From positions 1 to 12,262 of the forward strand of contig JAZNDA010000119.1 of assembly GCA_045587785.1 (NCBI GenBank): 12,262 bases of DNA, given 5' to 3'. This DNA comes from RGIG8775 sp045587785 (GTDB taxonomy: Bacteria > Bacillota > Clostridia > Oscillospirales > CAG-272). Positions 5,353 through 12,262 of the stretch are shown one piece after another (within the stretch, counting starts at the first letter, position 1; every line of letters starts with the position of its first letter). The translations under genes and the position numbers were made by a program. The notes below the pieces were generated by a model. That model had not been told where the DNA came from. It ran no database searches and worked only from the letters and a program-made list of their open reading frames with translations.

Positions 5353-6099
5353 TCAAAGAATGTGCTCTGCGATAAACTTAGCTACGCCGTCCGCATCATT
5401 ACTGTCGACAACAAGGTCGGCAACCTCAAGAACCGCAGGTATGGCATTGGACACCGCCACGCCAAGACCGCAGTTTTTTATTGACTCGATATCATCGTTA
5501 TCATCCCCAAAATAAACAGCCTCACACGGAGATATGTCAAAGTGAGAAAGCATTTGCTTTACACCGTTCCACTTTGTGGCGCGCTTATTCATGATCTGCA
5601 TCAACTGTCCGTTCGCAACAGTATAGTAAAGATCGTTCGGAATTTCCTTTTTTACAAATTCCACTGTGTTTTCGGTATCAATTCCGACGATGATTTTCAA
5701 TATCTTTTCTGTCCCGGCAACACTGACAAGATCGTGGCACACAATAGACTCATAGTTCTCAAACGATATGTTTGAGTATGCGGCATCTCCCGTTTCAAGC
5801 GTAATTCTGAAATCCGGGCAACACTTTAAAGCCCTCAATACCTTCTCTGCACTTTGGCGGGAAATGGAACACTCTGTCTGCGCAGTGCCGCAAACAACTC
5901 TCGCCCCATTAGATACCGCCATAGCATCAAAGTCTATATCAAAATTTTTCTTTTCCATATCCCGCTGCGGTCTTGCCGTTGCCGCCATAACAAGAATTCC
6001 TTTTTGCTTGCATCGGTTCAGTATTTCTTTTGTAAATGAAGACAGACTTTTATCCGTATGCAACAGCGTTCTGTCCAGATCGGTAATAATGGCCTTCAT
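5353..6099 (-). CDS. Cof-type HAD-IIB family phosphatase
   Basis: 248 residues, right for the Cof/YidA-like HAD-IIB subfamily, which hydrolyses small phosphorylated metabolites such as sugar phosphates or flavin-type cofactors. All four HAD motifs are visible: motif I D7-L-D9-R-T-L (nucleophile D7, acid/base D9), motif II T41 in A-A-T-A-R-P, motif III K176 in K-R-A-T-K-W-N-G-V, and motif IV G198-D-D-N-D-D-I (D199, D202/D203, Mg binding). The C2-type cap occupies roughly residues 80-170. Motif I has arginine where G (DLDGTL) is usual. The substrate is unknown. The ribosome site AAAGGGAGA is well placed before the ATG. The gene lies 67 bp downstream of the lipoprotein gene in the same direction, with a terminator in between and no obvious promoter of its own. 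Confidence 0.9.
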   Translation of the reverse strand: MKAIITDLDRTLLHTDKSLSSFTKEILNRCKQKGILVMAATARPQRDMEKKNFDIDFDAMAVSNGARVVCGTAQTECSISRQSAEKVLRALKCCPDFRITLETGDAAYSNISFENYESIVCHDLVSVAGTEKILKIIVGIDTENTVEFVKKEIPNDLYYTVANGQLMQIMNKRATKWNGVKQMLSHFDISPCEAVYFGDDNDDIESIKNCGLGVAVSNAIPAVLEVADLVVDSNDADGVAKFIAEHIL

Positions 6100-6126
6100 A
6101 GAATCTCCCTTTTGAATTCAGACATA

Positions 6127-6156
6127 AAAAGTGCCGAAGCGAACTTCGGCACTTTT
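6127..6156 (-). terminator. Terminator after the lipoprotein gene
   Basis: A 13-bp perfect stem AAAAGTGCCGAAG (6127-6139) / CTTCGGCACTTTT (6144-6156) with a tetraloop. Read on the minus strand it ends in a run of T's just before 6125. It lies 10 bases after the lipoprotein stop codon and upstream of the HAD gene. Confidence 0.88.
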
Positions 6157-6166
6157 CCATTTTGAC

Positions 6167-6628
6167 TTAGCTCAGGTAAATAACAATGGTATCTCCTGCG
6201 GAAATATCGTTGTACTCATCAAGGTTTGCGTCCATCGCTTCAGCCATGGATGCATCCTTAGGTGCCTTTGCCAGGCTCCAAAGCCAGAGATGACCGTCCT
6301 TAGCTTCAAGATCACCGACCTTAGCAAGCTTGCCTTCAGCATCATAGGTAATCTCAATTTCATACTCGAAGCCCATGAACTCCTCAAGAATAGCAAGAGG
6401 TGTTACCGTGGTGCCGACATAATCGTAGCCCGTAATCTCATTGCTGGCATACTTATTTTCGCCACCCAAAGACTCTCTTACAATGATATTGACGTTGAGC
6501 GGTTCACGCGATACGCTGCCGCCTGCTTCCGTGGTGGTCTCCTCATCCTTGGATCCGCCGCAAGAAACCAGCGCCATTCCTACCATAAGAAGGGCAAGTA
6601 CAATGGATAAAATTTTTATTGCTTTCAT
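6167..6628 (-). CDS. Small secreted lipoprotein, possibly DUF4430-like
   Basis: A 153-residue predicted lipoprotein. It has a basic N-terminus (M-K-A-I-K), a hydrophobic core to residue 20 and lipobox L20-V21-S22-C23, so it should be lipidated at C23 and anchored on the outer face of the membrane. A short acidic/threonine linker (about 24-45) follows. The remaining 110 residues look like one small mixed alpha/beta domain: an N-terminal strand (NVNIIV), G-Y-D-Y-V-G-T-T-V-T-P-L-A-I-L-E-E-F, a middle hairpin, and a closing G-D-T-I-V-I-Y-L strand. The pattern (early L-x-x-L helix, W-x-W segment, final 'Y..i..GD.i..yl') recalls DUF4430/transcobalamin-like beta-grasp domains, but that is a weak inference. 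No substrate-binding or transporter gene is adjacent. It is preceded by an excellent promoter and GGAGGT ribosome site (6635-6640, six bases from ATG). Confidence 0.8.
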   Translation of the reverse strand: MKAIKILSIVLALLMVGMALVSCGGSKDEETTTEAGGSVSREPLNVNIIVRESLGGENKYASNEITGYDYVGTTVTPLAILEEFMGFEYEIEITYDAEGKLAKVGDLEAKDGHLWLWSLAKAPKDASMAEAMDANLDEYNDISAGDTIVIYLS

Positions 6629-6659
6629 TTTTTTACCTCCACTGGAATTAGTTTATCTA

Positions 6660-6688
6660 ATTATAATACTTTTTCCCCTTTTTGTCAA
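6660..6688 (-). promoter_or_regulatory. Consensus sigma-A promoter of the lipoprotein gene
   Basis: On the minus strand, -35 TTGACA (6688-6683), a 17-bp spacer and -10 TATAAT (6665-6660): both boxes match consensus exactly. The gene is probably strongly and constitutively transcribed, and separately from the upstream membrane-protein gene. Confidence 0.9.
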
Positions 6689-6703
6689 GGAATTTTCGGA
6701 TTT

Positions 6704-7219
6704 TCAAACAATAAAAAAGCAAAAAAATGACAACAGCATACGATAGCACGCCCATACACAGCCCCAAAATGTCAGAAAGGAACAAAGCCGATTGAAATGA
6801 TAAAAATTAAGCATAGCGATCACAAGTGCAAACACTTCCATTGCAGTCAGAACAAAAGCAACCAAAAAAAAGCCGACGCCAAAAAAGAAGGCATGAAAAA
6901 GATAACCGAAGACTATCGCTAAAACAAAATAAAATGCCCCGCGGTACTTTTGTATCTCAAATGCCCACCGCCTATGACAAAGAGCAATCCCGATAGCCGC
7001 TCCCAGAACGGCATGTGAAACCAGATCCGCCAACAGATACAACCATCTCGGCAAAAGCAGTGTATTTCCACGAAAATAATGAAAAACGGACATCGGAACA
7101 CCGACAACCAGACATACAACGATCCAAACGGCAACCAACACCGATGCTCCTGCAATCATCCCTGCCGTGCCAATCTGACAGTGCCTAAAAAACTCGCTCC
7201 GTCTTTTGATTTTATGCAT
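6704..7219 (-). CDS. Membrane protein resembling TspO/MBR
   Basis: 171 residues with about five hydrophobic spans (roughly 20-42, 58-81, 93-110, 111-136, 145-170), the size and topology of TspO/MBR (tryptophan-rich sensory/translocator) proteins, which bind porphyrins or other ligands in the membrane. Supporting details are an early loop L-L-L-P-R-W before span 2 (compare the family's 'kP.w.Pp') and a last span with W152, W156-A-x-Y159 and a following L-x-x-F, comparable to the family's 'P...W..ya..L...i' ending. Several tryptophans typical of the family are missing, so it is divergent; an unrelated five-helix protein is possible. The ATG follows a GAGGTGAG ribosome site that is buried in a hairpin (7221-7252). 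It lies 80 bp downstream of the PBP gene in the same direction. Confidence 0.6.
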   Translation of the reverse strand: MHKIKRRSEFFRHCQIGTAGMIAGASVLVAVWIVVCLVVGVPMSVFHYFRGNTLLLPRWLYLLADLVSHAVLGAAIGIALCHRRWAFEIQKYRGAFYFVLAIVFGYLFHAFFFGVGFFLVAFVLTAMEVFALVIAMLNFYHFNRLCSFLTFWGCVWACYRMLLSFFCFFIV

Positions 7220-7220
7220 A

Positions 7221-7252
7221 AGCTCACCTCACGGCATTATATGAGATGAGCT
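7221..7252 (-). promoter_or_regulatory. Hairpin holding the RBS, with a -10 element in its loop
   Basis: On the minus strand an 11-bp stem AGCTCATCTCA (7252-7242) pairs with TGAGGTGAGCT (7231-7221) with one G-U pair. The loop is TATAATGCCG, so a perfect -10 hexamer (7241-7236) sits in the loop and the GAGGTGAG ribosome site of the TspO-like gene in the downstream arm. No convincing -35 is seen. In a read-through transcript from the PBP gene the ribosome site would be paired; a transcript starting in the downstream arm would lack the upstream arm. On the plus strand the hairpin is followed by GTTTTTCT and might act as a terminator. Confidence 0.6.
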
Positions 7253-7299
7253 GTTTTTCTATTCCGTCTCCTCCCATTACAAGGATTATTCCCTCTTGC

Positions 7300-9747
7300 C
7301 TACTCGTCAAAGTCAACGTATTTTCTAAGAAGCCATCCCGCATGACTAAAATGCTCACGGCAATATCGGTTATACTGCACTCGGTTTCCCGAAAGTCCGC
7401 AATACTCTCCCTTTCTTATCATTGGAAAGAAAAACGGTTTATTCTCATCGGTACAAGGCGCGATATCGGGCGGCAATTCGCGGTAGACGTACTGGGCATC
7501 AACTATGAATACCTGCATAGGAAAGCTGCGCTTCACCTTGATAAGCCCCACCTTTTGCACCGCTTCATGATCGCAAAAGGGACACGCAACACCGCCGTAT
7601 TCCACGTCATAATCCACCATGGCGTGAGTCCCGCACTGCCGCTTTGGCTCTGTTCCCTTAACAAAATAACCCGTTTCCATTCTGTTTCCTCTCGGATCAA
7701 GGTAGCAGGCAGGCGACATAAGGCACCCAGAATCCTTACAGTAGGTCACTCTCACAACATCCTTATCCATTTTAAAACGTCTGACACCGACCGTTGGGAT
7801 CAGGTATTCCCGATGCAGCTTTGTCATAACGTCATTCCAGATTTCAAGATAAGTGTTTTTTTGATCATCCTCAATACTTACGGGATATTCGTAACCGTAC
7901 CATACGCCGCATAGACAGTAGGGTGTATAGGCGATAAACCATCTGTCTTTGCTGTCCTGCGTTGTGCCGGTTTTCCCTGCCACCTCGGTTATATTGTCAA
8001 GCGTCACGGGGCTTGCCGTTCCCGTTTTGATCACGTTTTGAAGCATTTTGGTCATAATACAGGCATTGGCTGAGCTGATGGCTGGACGCGGCTGTGTTTG
8101 ATTACTAAGCAATTCCCTGCCGCACGAATCGGTCACTCTGAGATAAGATCGCGCTTTTACATAATTTCCTTCATTTGGAAAAATCGTGTAAGCTGACACC
8201 ATTTCGCGAAGCGTTACACCATAGCTCATCTGTCCGAGCGCAAGCGCCGCGGGCACCTTATCGGTAACGACCGTGCCGTTTTCCTCCGTCTGCCGTTCTA
8301 TGAGGCTTTGTATCCCAAGTGTATTTTTCAAAAAATCAAAGGAATGATCCACCCCCACCTCGTCAAGCACTTTAAGTGAAATGGTGTTAAGCGAATTTTT
8401 GAGAGCAAAGTTGACGTTGACAAGTCCGTGATACACAAGGCTTGCATTTTGTGGCCACGCCGACAGCTTTTGCCCGTTCCCTTTTTGAACAAATTTCAAG
8501 GGTACGTCATCATATACGTCGGCATACGTGATAAGCCCCCGCTCCAGCGCGGGAGCATATACGGCAAGCGGCTTGATGGTGGAACCGCTCGGACGCTTTG
8601 CGTTTGTGGCATAGCTTTGAATGCGGTTGCCGCTCTTTTCGCCCACTGCCCCCACAACGCCGAGAATATCTCCCGTAGTCGGTTCGATCATGATCACCGC
8701 CGATTGCGCACGCACACCCCCCTGTGTGCCAAAATGAGATACGTTCTTATAATAGTTTTCCAGAAGATCTTGCACGTACGGATTCATGGCAGTCACGATA
8801 CGAAGTCCTCCGTTATAGACCATATCCGAAGCGGCGGCACGGGAATAGCCGTATTGCTCTGACAGATCCTCTATCACATCCTCCACCACCATATCGGCAT
8901 ACCAGGAATTGATCTTTTGCTGACGCATCTCCTCATCCACACATAAAACGGCAGGATATTGCATCGCCGCATCGTACTGTTCCGAGGATATATATCCTTG
9001 CTCCAGCATGGCGTCCAAAATGAGCTCTGCGCGTTCCCTATTGTTTTCCGGATTTCGAATGGGATCATAAAAAGTCGGGCTGTTGGTAATAGCGGCAAGA
9101 CACACACATTCACTCAAAGTAAGCTCTGTGGGGGCTTTGGAAAAATAAAGCCTTGCTCCTGCGCCAATCCCGTAGCATCCTTGCGACAGATTGATCAGAT
9201 TCATATATTTTTCCAGTATTTCTTCTTTGGATATTTTTTTCTCGATGTCGATTGCCCACAGAATTTCTTGGAGCTTGCGTGATGCCGTGATCTCATTTTT
9301 TCCCGTGGCGTTTTTCACAAGCTGTTGGGTGATGGTGGACCCGCCAAAGCGTCCCTCAAATCCAAACAAATAATTGGCTGCCGCCGCTGTCGTTCGGTAA
9401 ACGTCTACACCGTGATGATCGTAAAATCTCTTATCCTCAATCGCGACAAAAGCATGGATCAGATCAGCGGAAATTTGTTCATACGGCGTATAAATATACT
9501 TTTTATCACCGTGAAGCGTTTCCGAAAATTCTACCAGCGACGCTTCATCATAATCCCTTTCCAAGCCCTCGTTATAATAATAAAAACGCGTAGTGGCATC
9601 GGTCATGGTATTATCAAGAAGCGAAAGGTCGGCGGACATTTCATAATTTGTCACAATATATACAGCTCCCGCCGAGGCGGTAAGAATCAGCATAAGAACC
9701 AAAACAAGTAAAACTTTTAAGAATCGGTGTTTCCCCGTCTTTTTCAT
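7300..9747 (-). CDS. Bifunctional class A penicillin-binding protein (transglycosylase-transpeptidase)
   Basis: 815 residues from the chosen ATG. It polymerises lipid II into glycan strands and cross-links them on the outer face of the membrane. A short cytoplasmic tail and membrane anchor occupy about 9-33. The GT51 domain has E104 in A-I-E-D-K-R-F, G-G-S-T-I-T-Q-Q-L-V-K-N (135-146) and R-K-L-Q-E161. The transpeptidase domain has S389-T-I-K392 (acyl-enzyme serine and lysine), S452-L-N454 and K592-T-G594, so both activities look intact. After the transpeptidase comes a long tail (about 655-815) with nine cysteines, including C670-x4-C675, C681, C705, C-P-F-C at 722-725, C765, C783 and C796. 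The start at 9747 is preferred over an in-frame ATG at 9804 because AGGAGG lies five to six bases before it and the next residues form a normal signal-anchor; the upstream start falls inside the terminator region. dnaE lies upstream, separated by a terminator. Confidence 0.94.
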   Translation of the reverse strand: MKKTGKHRFLKVLLVLVLMLILTASAGAVYIVTNYEMSADLSLLDNTMTDATTRFYYYNEGLERDYDEASLVEFSETLHGDKKYIYTPYEQISADLIHAFVAIEDKRFYDHHGVDVYRTTAAAANYLFGFEGRFGGSTITQQLVKNATGKNEITASRKLQEILWAIDIEKKISKEEILEKYMNLINLSQGCYGIGAGARLYFSKAPTELTLSECVCLAAITNSPTFYDPIRNPENNRERAELILDAMLEQGYISSEQYDAAMQYPAVLCVDEEMRQQKINSWYADMVVEDVIEDLSEQYGYSRAAASDMVYNGGLRIVTAMNPYVQDLLENYYKNVSHFGTQGGVRAQSAVIMIEPTTGDILGVVGAVGEKSGNRIQSYATNAKRPSGSTIKPLAVYAPALERGLITYADVYDDVPLKFVQKGNGQKLSAWPQNASLVYHGLVNVNFALKNSLNTISLKVLDEVGVDHSFDFLKNTLGIQSLIERQTEENGTVVTDKVPAALALGQMSYGVTLREMVSAYTIFPNEGNYVKARSYLRVTDSCGRELLSNQTQPRPAISSANACIMTKMLQNVIKTGTASPVTLDNITEVAGKTGTTQDSKDRWFIAYTPYCLCGVWYGYEYPVSIEDDQKNTYLEIWNDVMTKLHREYLIPTVGVRRFKMDKDVVRVTYCKDSGCLMSPACYLDPRGNRMETGYFVKGTEPKRQCGTHAMVDYDVEYGGVACPFCDHEAVQKVGLIKVKRSFPMQVFIVDAQYVYRELPPDIAPCTDENKPFFFPMIRKGEYCGLSGNRVQYNRYCREHFSHAGWLLRKYVDFDE

Positions 9748-9802
9748 ATAACCCTCCTGATATAACTTGTCTGAAAATAGTATGAACCGATTCTTATATT
9801 CC

Positions 9803-9844
9803 AAAAGAAAAACAGCCCGCCAACTTATTGCCTCGGCAGGCTGT
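9803..9844 (-). terminator. Terminator after dnaE
   Basis: On the minus strand, ACAGCCTGCC (9844-9835) pairs with GGCGGGCTGT (9821-9812), ten pairs with one G-U, across a 13-base loop, followed by a T-rich TTTTTCTTTT tract. It starts 11 bases after the dnaE stop and isolates dnaE from the PBP gene. Confidence 0.85.
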
Positions 9845-9855
9845 ATTTTCCATTT

Positions 9856-12262
9856 TTAATGATAGATCACATTTTCTTCGCCAAGAAGCGCTTTAAGCTC
9901 GGCATAGGTAAAAGGCGTTAGGTCAAAGCGCGCACTGTAAGAGCTGTATGCCGCTTTTTCGGCATCATAAAACACCACCTCGGTCTTACCGTCAAACAGT
10001 TCAATGAGGTTTTTCACCTTGGCGCAAACCTTTCCGTCCAGCGACGGCACGCGTACAAAAAGCTTTCCTCCGTCATGAAGCGCAAACGGAAGATAGGGCG
10101 GTGCTGTCTCCTTTTTCGGGAGCGGCTTTTCGGTGGGTTTGGGAACGACCTCTTTAAAGTCATGATCTTCGATCAGCTCCTCCACAGAGTTTGCAATAAT
10201 CTTGACCTCCTCATCTTTGAGGGAGACCGTGCCCCTGACTAAAACGGCGGAATCCTCACGTATGACGGAATATGCATCTTCATATGCCTTCGGAAACACG
10301 ATGCACTCAATGGATGAATACTTGTCCTCCAAAATGAAAAACGCCATTTTGTCGCCGTTCTTTGTATTCTTCAAAACCACGTTTCCGATCATACCCACCA
10401 CCGTAATACGGCTCTTTTCGGGATATTTATCCCTGTTTTCGGCATCCTGAAGCTCAGAAAGATTGGTCGCCGACAGCGCCGAAATATGCTTGCCGTACCC
10501 ATCAAGCAGATGTCCCGAGAATGACATGCCCGAACATTCTTTTTCCAGCATCAAAAGTTGACGCGGCGAAAATTCGGGAATACTCGGGTAATCAAAATGC
10601 GGTCTTTCTACCACATCGGGTGGAGCCATGGAAAACATATCAAGCTGTCCTTCCAGATTCCCTCGTCCCGCATCGCTTGCGTTATCCATGATTTTCTCGT
10701 ACGAGGACAAAAGTTGACTGCGATACACGCCGAGAGAATCAAAGGTTCCCGCCTTAATGAGGGTCTCCACCTGCCTCTTGTTCATGTCATAGTGACTCAT
10801 GCGAGACACAAAATCCTCAAATGAGACAAACGGCGATTCCTTTCGCTCTCTCACAATCTGCTGTGCAAACTGTTTTCCGATATTTTTGAGAGCGAGCAAA
10901 CCAAAGCGAATATTTTTGCCGTCCACATGGAAATATATATCGCTATTGTTAATATCGGGGGGTAATACGCCAATCGACATTTTAGCACAATCGGCAATAT
11001 ACTCCACCACCTTACTCATATTTCCGAGTACAGAGCCCAAAAGCGCCGACATATATTCACGCGGGTAATGGCACTTGAGATACGCAATGCGGTAAGATAT
11101 GACAGCATATGCCGCCGCATGGCTTTTGTTAAACGCATATTTGGCAAAATCCGCCATACTGTCAAACAGTTTTTCGGCGTTTTCACGGGAAACACCGTTT
11201 TTCTCCGCTCCGTCAAGAAAGCTGCCGCGCTCTGCTTCCAATTCATCGGCGTGTTTTTTAGCCATGGCGCGTCTGACAAGATCCGCGTGCCCAAAGCTAT
11301 ATCCTGCCACACGGCGGAAGATATCCATGACCTGCTCCTGATACACGATACAGCCATACGTCGGCTTCAAGATAGGCTCAAGGAGGGGTGTCAAATACTT
11401 TATATTTTCTTTGTGTTTTTTATTTTCAATATAGGTCGGGATAGAATCCATGGGTCCCGGGCGATACAGCGAAATGGCGGCAATGATATCCTCAAGGCAA
11501 TCGGGCTCAAGCCCCATCAGCATCTGTCTCATACCGCCCGATTCCAGCTGAAAGACGCCCGAGGTATTGCCCGTCGCTATCATGCGGAAAACAGCCTTAT
11601 CGTCAAGCGGTATCTTTTCAATGTCAAAATCTCCGTTTTGTTCCCTTACCTGCAATTCTGCCTCGCGTATCACGGTCAGATTTCGAAGTGCCAAAAAGTC
11701 AAATTTTAAAAGACCGAGATCGGCAATGGTGTTCATATCATACTGCGTGATGGCAATACCGTTACTGACGGCAAGCGGAACGTGAGAAGTCAACGGTTTA
11801 TCGGTGATCACAACGCCTGCCGCATGAATGGAAACGTTTCTCGGCATACCCTCCAGCTGCCTTGCAGTGTCGATCAGTCTGCGGTTTTGCTCGGATGTGT
11901 CATAAACCTTTCGAAATTCGGGACGCTTCATACATTCATCCAGTGTAATATCAAGCTCCTTGGGCACGGCGCGTGCCACAGCGTCGGTATCGGCATAGGA
12001 CATACCCATAGCTCGCCCCGTATCGCGCAGTGCCGCTTTAGCGGCAAGCGTACCGAAGGTTATAATTTGCGAGACGTGGTCGCTCCCGTACCGCTCGTTG
12101 ACATATGCGATCATCTCGTCACGTCTGGCATAGCAAAAATCAATATCGATATCGGGCATACTCACACGCTCGGGGTTAAGAAACCGTTCAAACAGCAGAT
12201 CAAAGGAAATGGGGTCGATATCGGTAATGCCGACCGAAAACGCCACAAGGCTTCCCGCCCCC
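9856..12262 (-). CDS. dnaE: DNA polymerase III alpha subunit DnaE, partial (N-terminus beyond the window)
   Basis: About 801 codons are visible; the family is about 1,100-1,170 residues, so the N-terminal PHP domain and start lie beyond the right edge. The reading frame stays open through the last base and encodes G-A-G-S-L-V-A-F, part of the conserved 'G.aagSLvay' motif, so the in-frame GTG at 12246 is an internal valine. Visible in order: F-L-N-P-E-R-V-S-M-P-D-I-D-I-D-F with catalytic aspartates (codons at 12136-12159), Y-R-P-G-P-M (palm/fingers), V-Y-Q-E-Q-V-M, F-N-K-S-H-A-A-A-Y, a helix-hairpin-helix region (M-N-K-R-Q-V-E-T-L-I-K-A-G-T-F-D-S-L-G), then an OB-fold (I-T-V-V-G-M-I through V-L-V-R-G-T-V) and a short C-terminal domain ending N-V-I-Y-H. 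This is the DnaE type rather than PolC; in Firmicutes with PolC, DnaE extends primers, while others use it as main replicase. Confidence 0.97.
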   Translation of the reverse strand, partial: GAGSLVAFSVGITDIDPISFDLLFERFLNPERVSMPDIDIDFCYARRDEMIAYVNERYGSDHVSQIITFGTLAAKAALRDTGRAMGMSYADTDAVARAVPKELDITLDECMKRPEFRKVYDTSEQNRRLIDTARQLEGMPRNVSIHAAGVVITDKPLTSHVPLAVSNGIAITQYDMNTIADLGLLKFDFLALRNLTVIREAELQVREQNGDFDIEKIPLDDKAVFRMIATGNTSGVFQLESGGMRQMLMGLEPDCLEDIIAAISLYRPGPMDSIPTYIENKKHKENIKYLTPLLEPILKPTYGCIVYQEQVMDIFRRVAGYSFGHADLVRRAMAKKHADELEAERGSFLDGAEKNGVSRENAEKLFDSMADFAKYAFNKSHAAAYAVISYRIAYLKCHYPREYMSALLGSVLGNMSKVVEYIADCAKMSIGVLPPDINNSDIYFHVDGKNIRFGLLALKNIGKQFAQQIVRERKESPFVSFEDFVSRMSHYDMNKRQVETLIKAGTFDSLGVYRSQLLSSYEKIMDNASDAGRGNLEGQLDMFSMAPPDVVERPHFDYPSIPEFSPRQLLMLEKECSGMSFSGHLLDGYGKHISALSATNLSELQDAENRDKYPEKSRITVVGMIGNVVLKNTKNGDKMAFFILEDKYSSIECIVFPKAYEDAYSVIREDSAVLVRGTVSLKDEEVKIIANSVEELIEDHDFKEVVPKPTEKPLPKKETAPPYLPFALHDGGKLFVRVPSLDGKVCAKVKNLIELFDGKTEVVFYDAEKAAYSSYSARFDLTPFTYAELKALLGEENVIYH

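Noticed and set aside
7246..7914. A 222-codon plus-strand frame opposite the PBP C-terminus
   Set aside because: It is fully antisense to the coding PBP tail and has no recognisable domain or ribosome site.
9748..9804. An upstream in-frame ATG extending the PBP by 19 residues
   Set aside because: It lies at the edge of the dnaE terminator and has no ribosome site, whereas the ATG at 9747 has AGGAGG and begins a standard signal-anchor.
12244..12246. GTG as the start of dnaE
   Set aside because: The upstream codons in frame encode the conserved G-x-G-S-L motif of DnaE, so the gene continues beyond the window.

Overview
The window reads as chromosomal DNA of a low-to-medium GC, Gram-positive, Clostridia-type bacterium, possibly an uncultured gut Oscillospirales or Christensenellales member. 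This rests on the gene set (LexA, a class A penicillin-binding protein, a SpoVB/MurJ-type flippase, DnaE), strong AGGAGG-type ribosome sites, sigma-A promoters and intrinsic terminators. The exact lineage cannot be read from the sequence. GTP-dependent PEP carboxykinase is less usual in Firmicutes than the ATP-dependent form.

Left edge (1-760): a minus-strand four-helix-bundle (S23/Avd-like) gene overlaps by ATGA the start of another gene that runs off the window. Its promoter abuts an ordered array of small palindromes. Eight copies of one heptamer, four GTGAAAT followed by four ATTTCAC, separate the palindromes (412-600). The array ends next to the terminator of a minus-strand tRNA-Trp with its own near-consensus promoter. 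This is the least explained part of the window.

841-3477: a polysaccharide flippase and lexA converge and overlap tail to tail by 7 bp. Upstream of lexA lies a 256-bp segment (3025-3280) bounded by 20-bp terminal inverted repeats (19/20 identical) and flanked by TA. It looks like a MITE of the Tc1/mariner/IS630 type, inserted about 26 bp from the lexA start codon.

3478-6156: GTP-type PEP carboxykinase (pckG) has a clear promoter, ribosome site and bidirectional terminator. It converges on a Cof-type HAD phosphatase gene. That gene lies downstream of a small lipoprotein gene, with a terminator between them.

6157-12262: all minus strand. In transcription order these are dnaE (its N-terminal third lies beyond the right edge), a terminator, a bifunctional class A PBP with a cysteine-rich tail, a TspO-like membrane protein, the lipoprotein and the HAD phosphatase. 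A hairpin that buries the TspO-like ribosome site and carries a -10 element in its loop separates the PBP gene from the TspO-like gene. Most genes are housekeeping (replication, SOS control, cell-wall synthesis, gluconeogenesis/anaplerosis). The novelty candidates are the noncoding structures: the heptamer-palindrome array, the putative MITE and the RBS hairpin.
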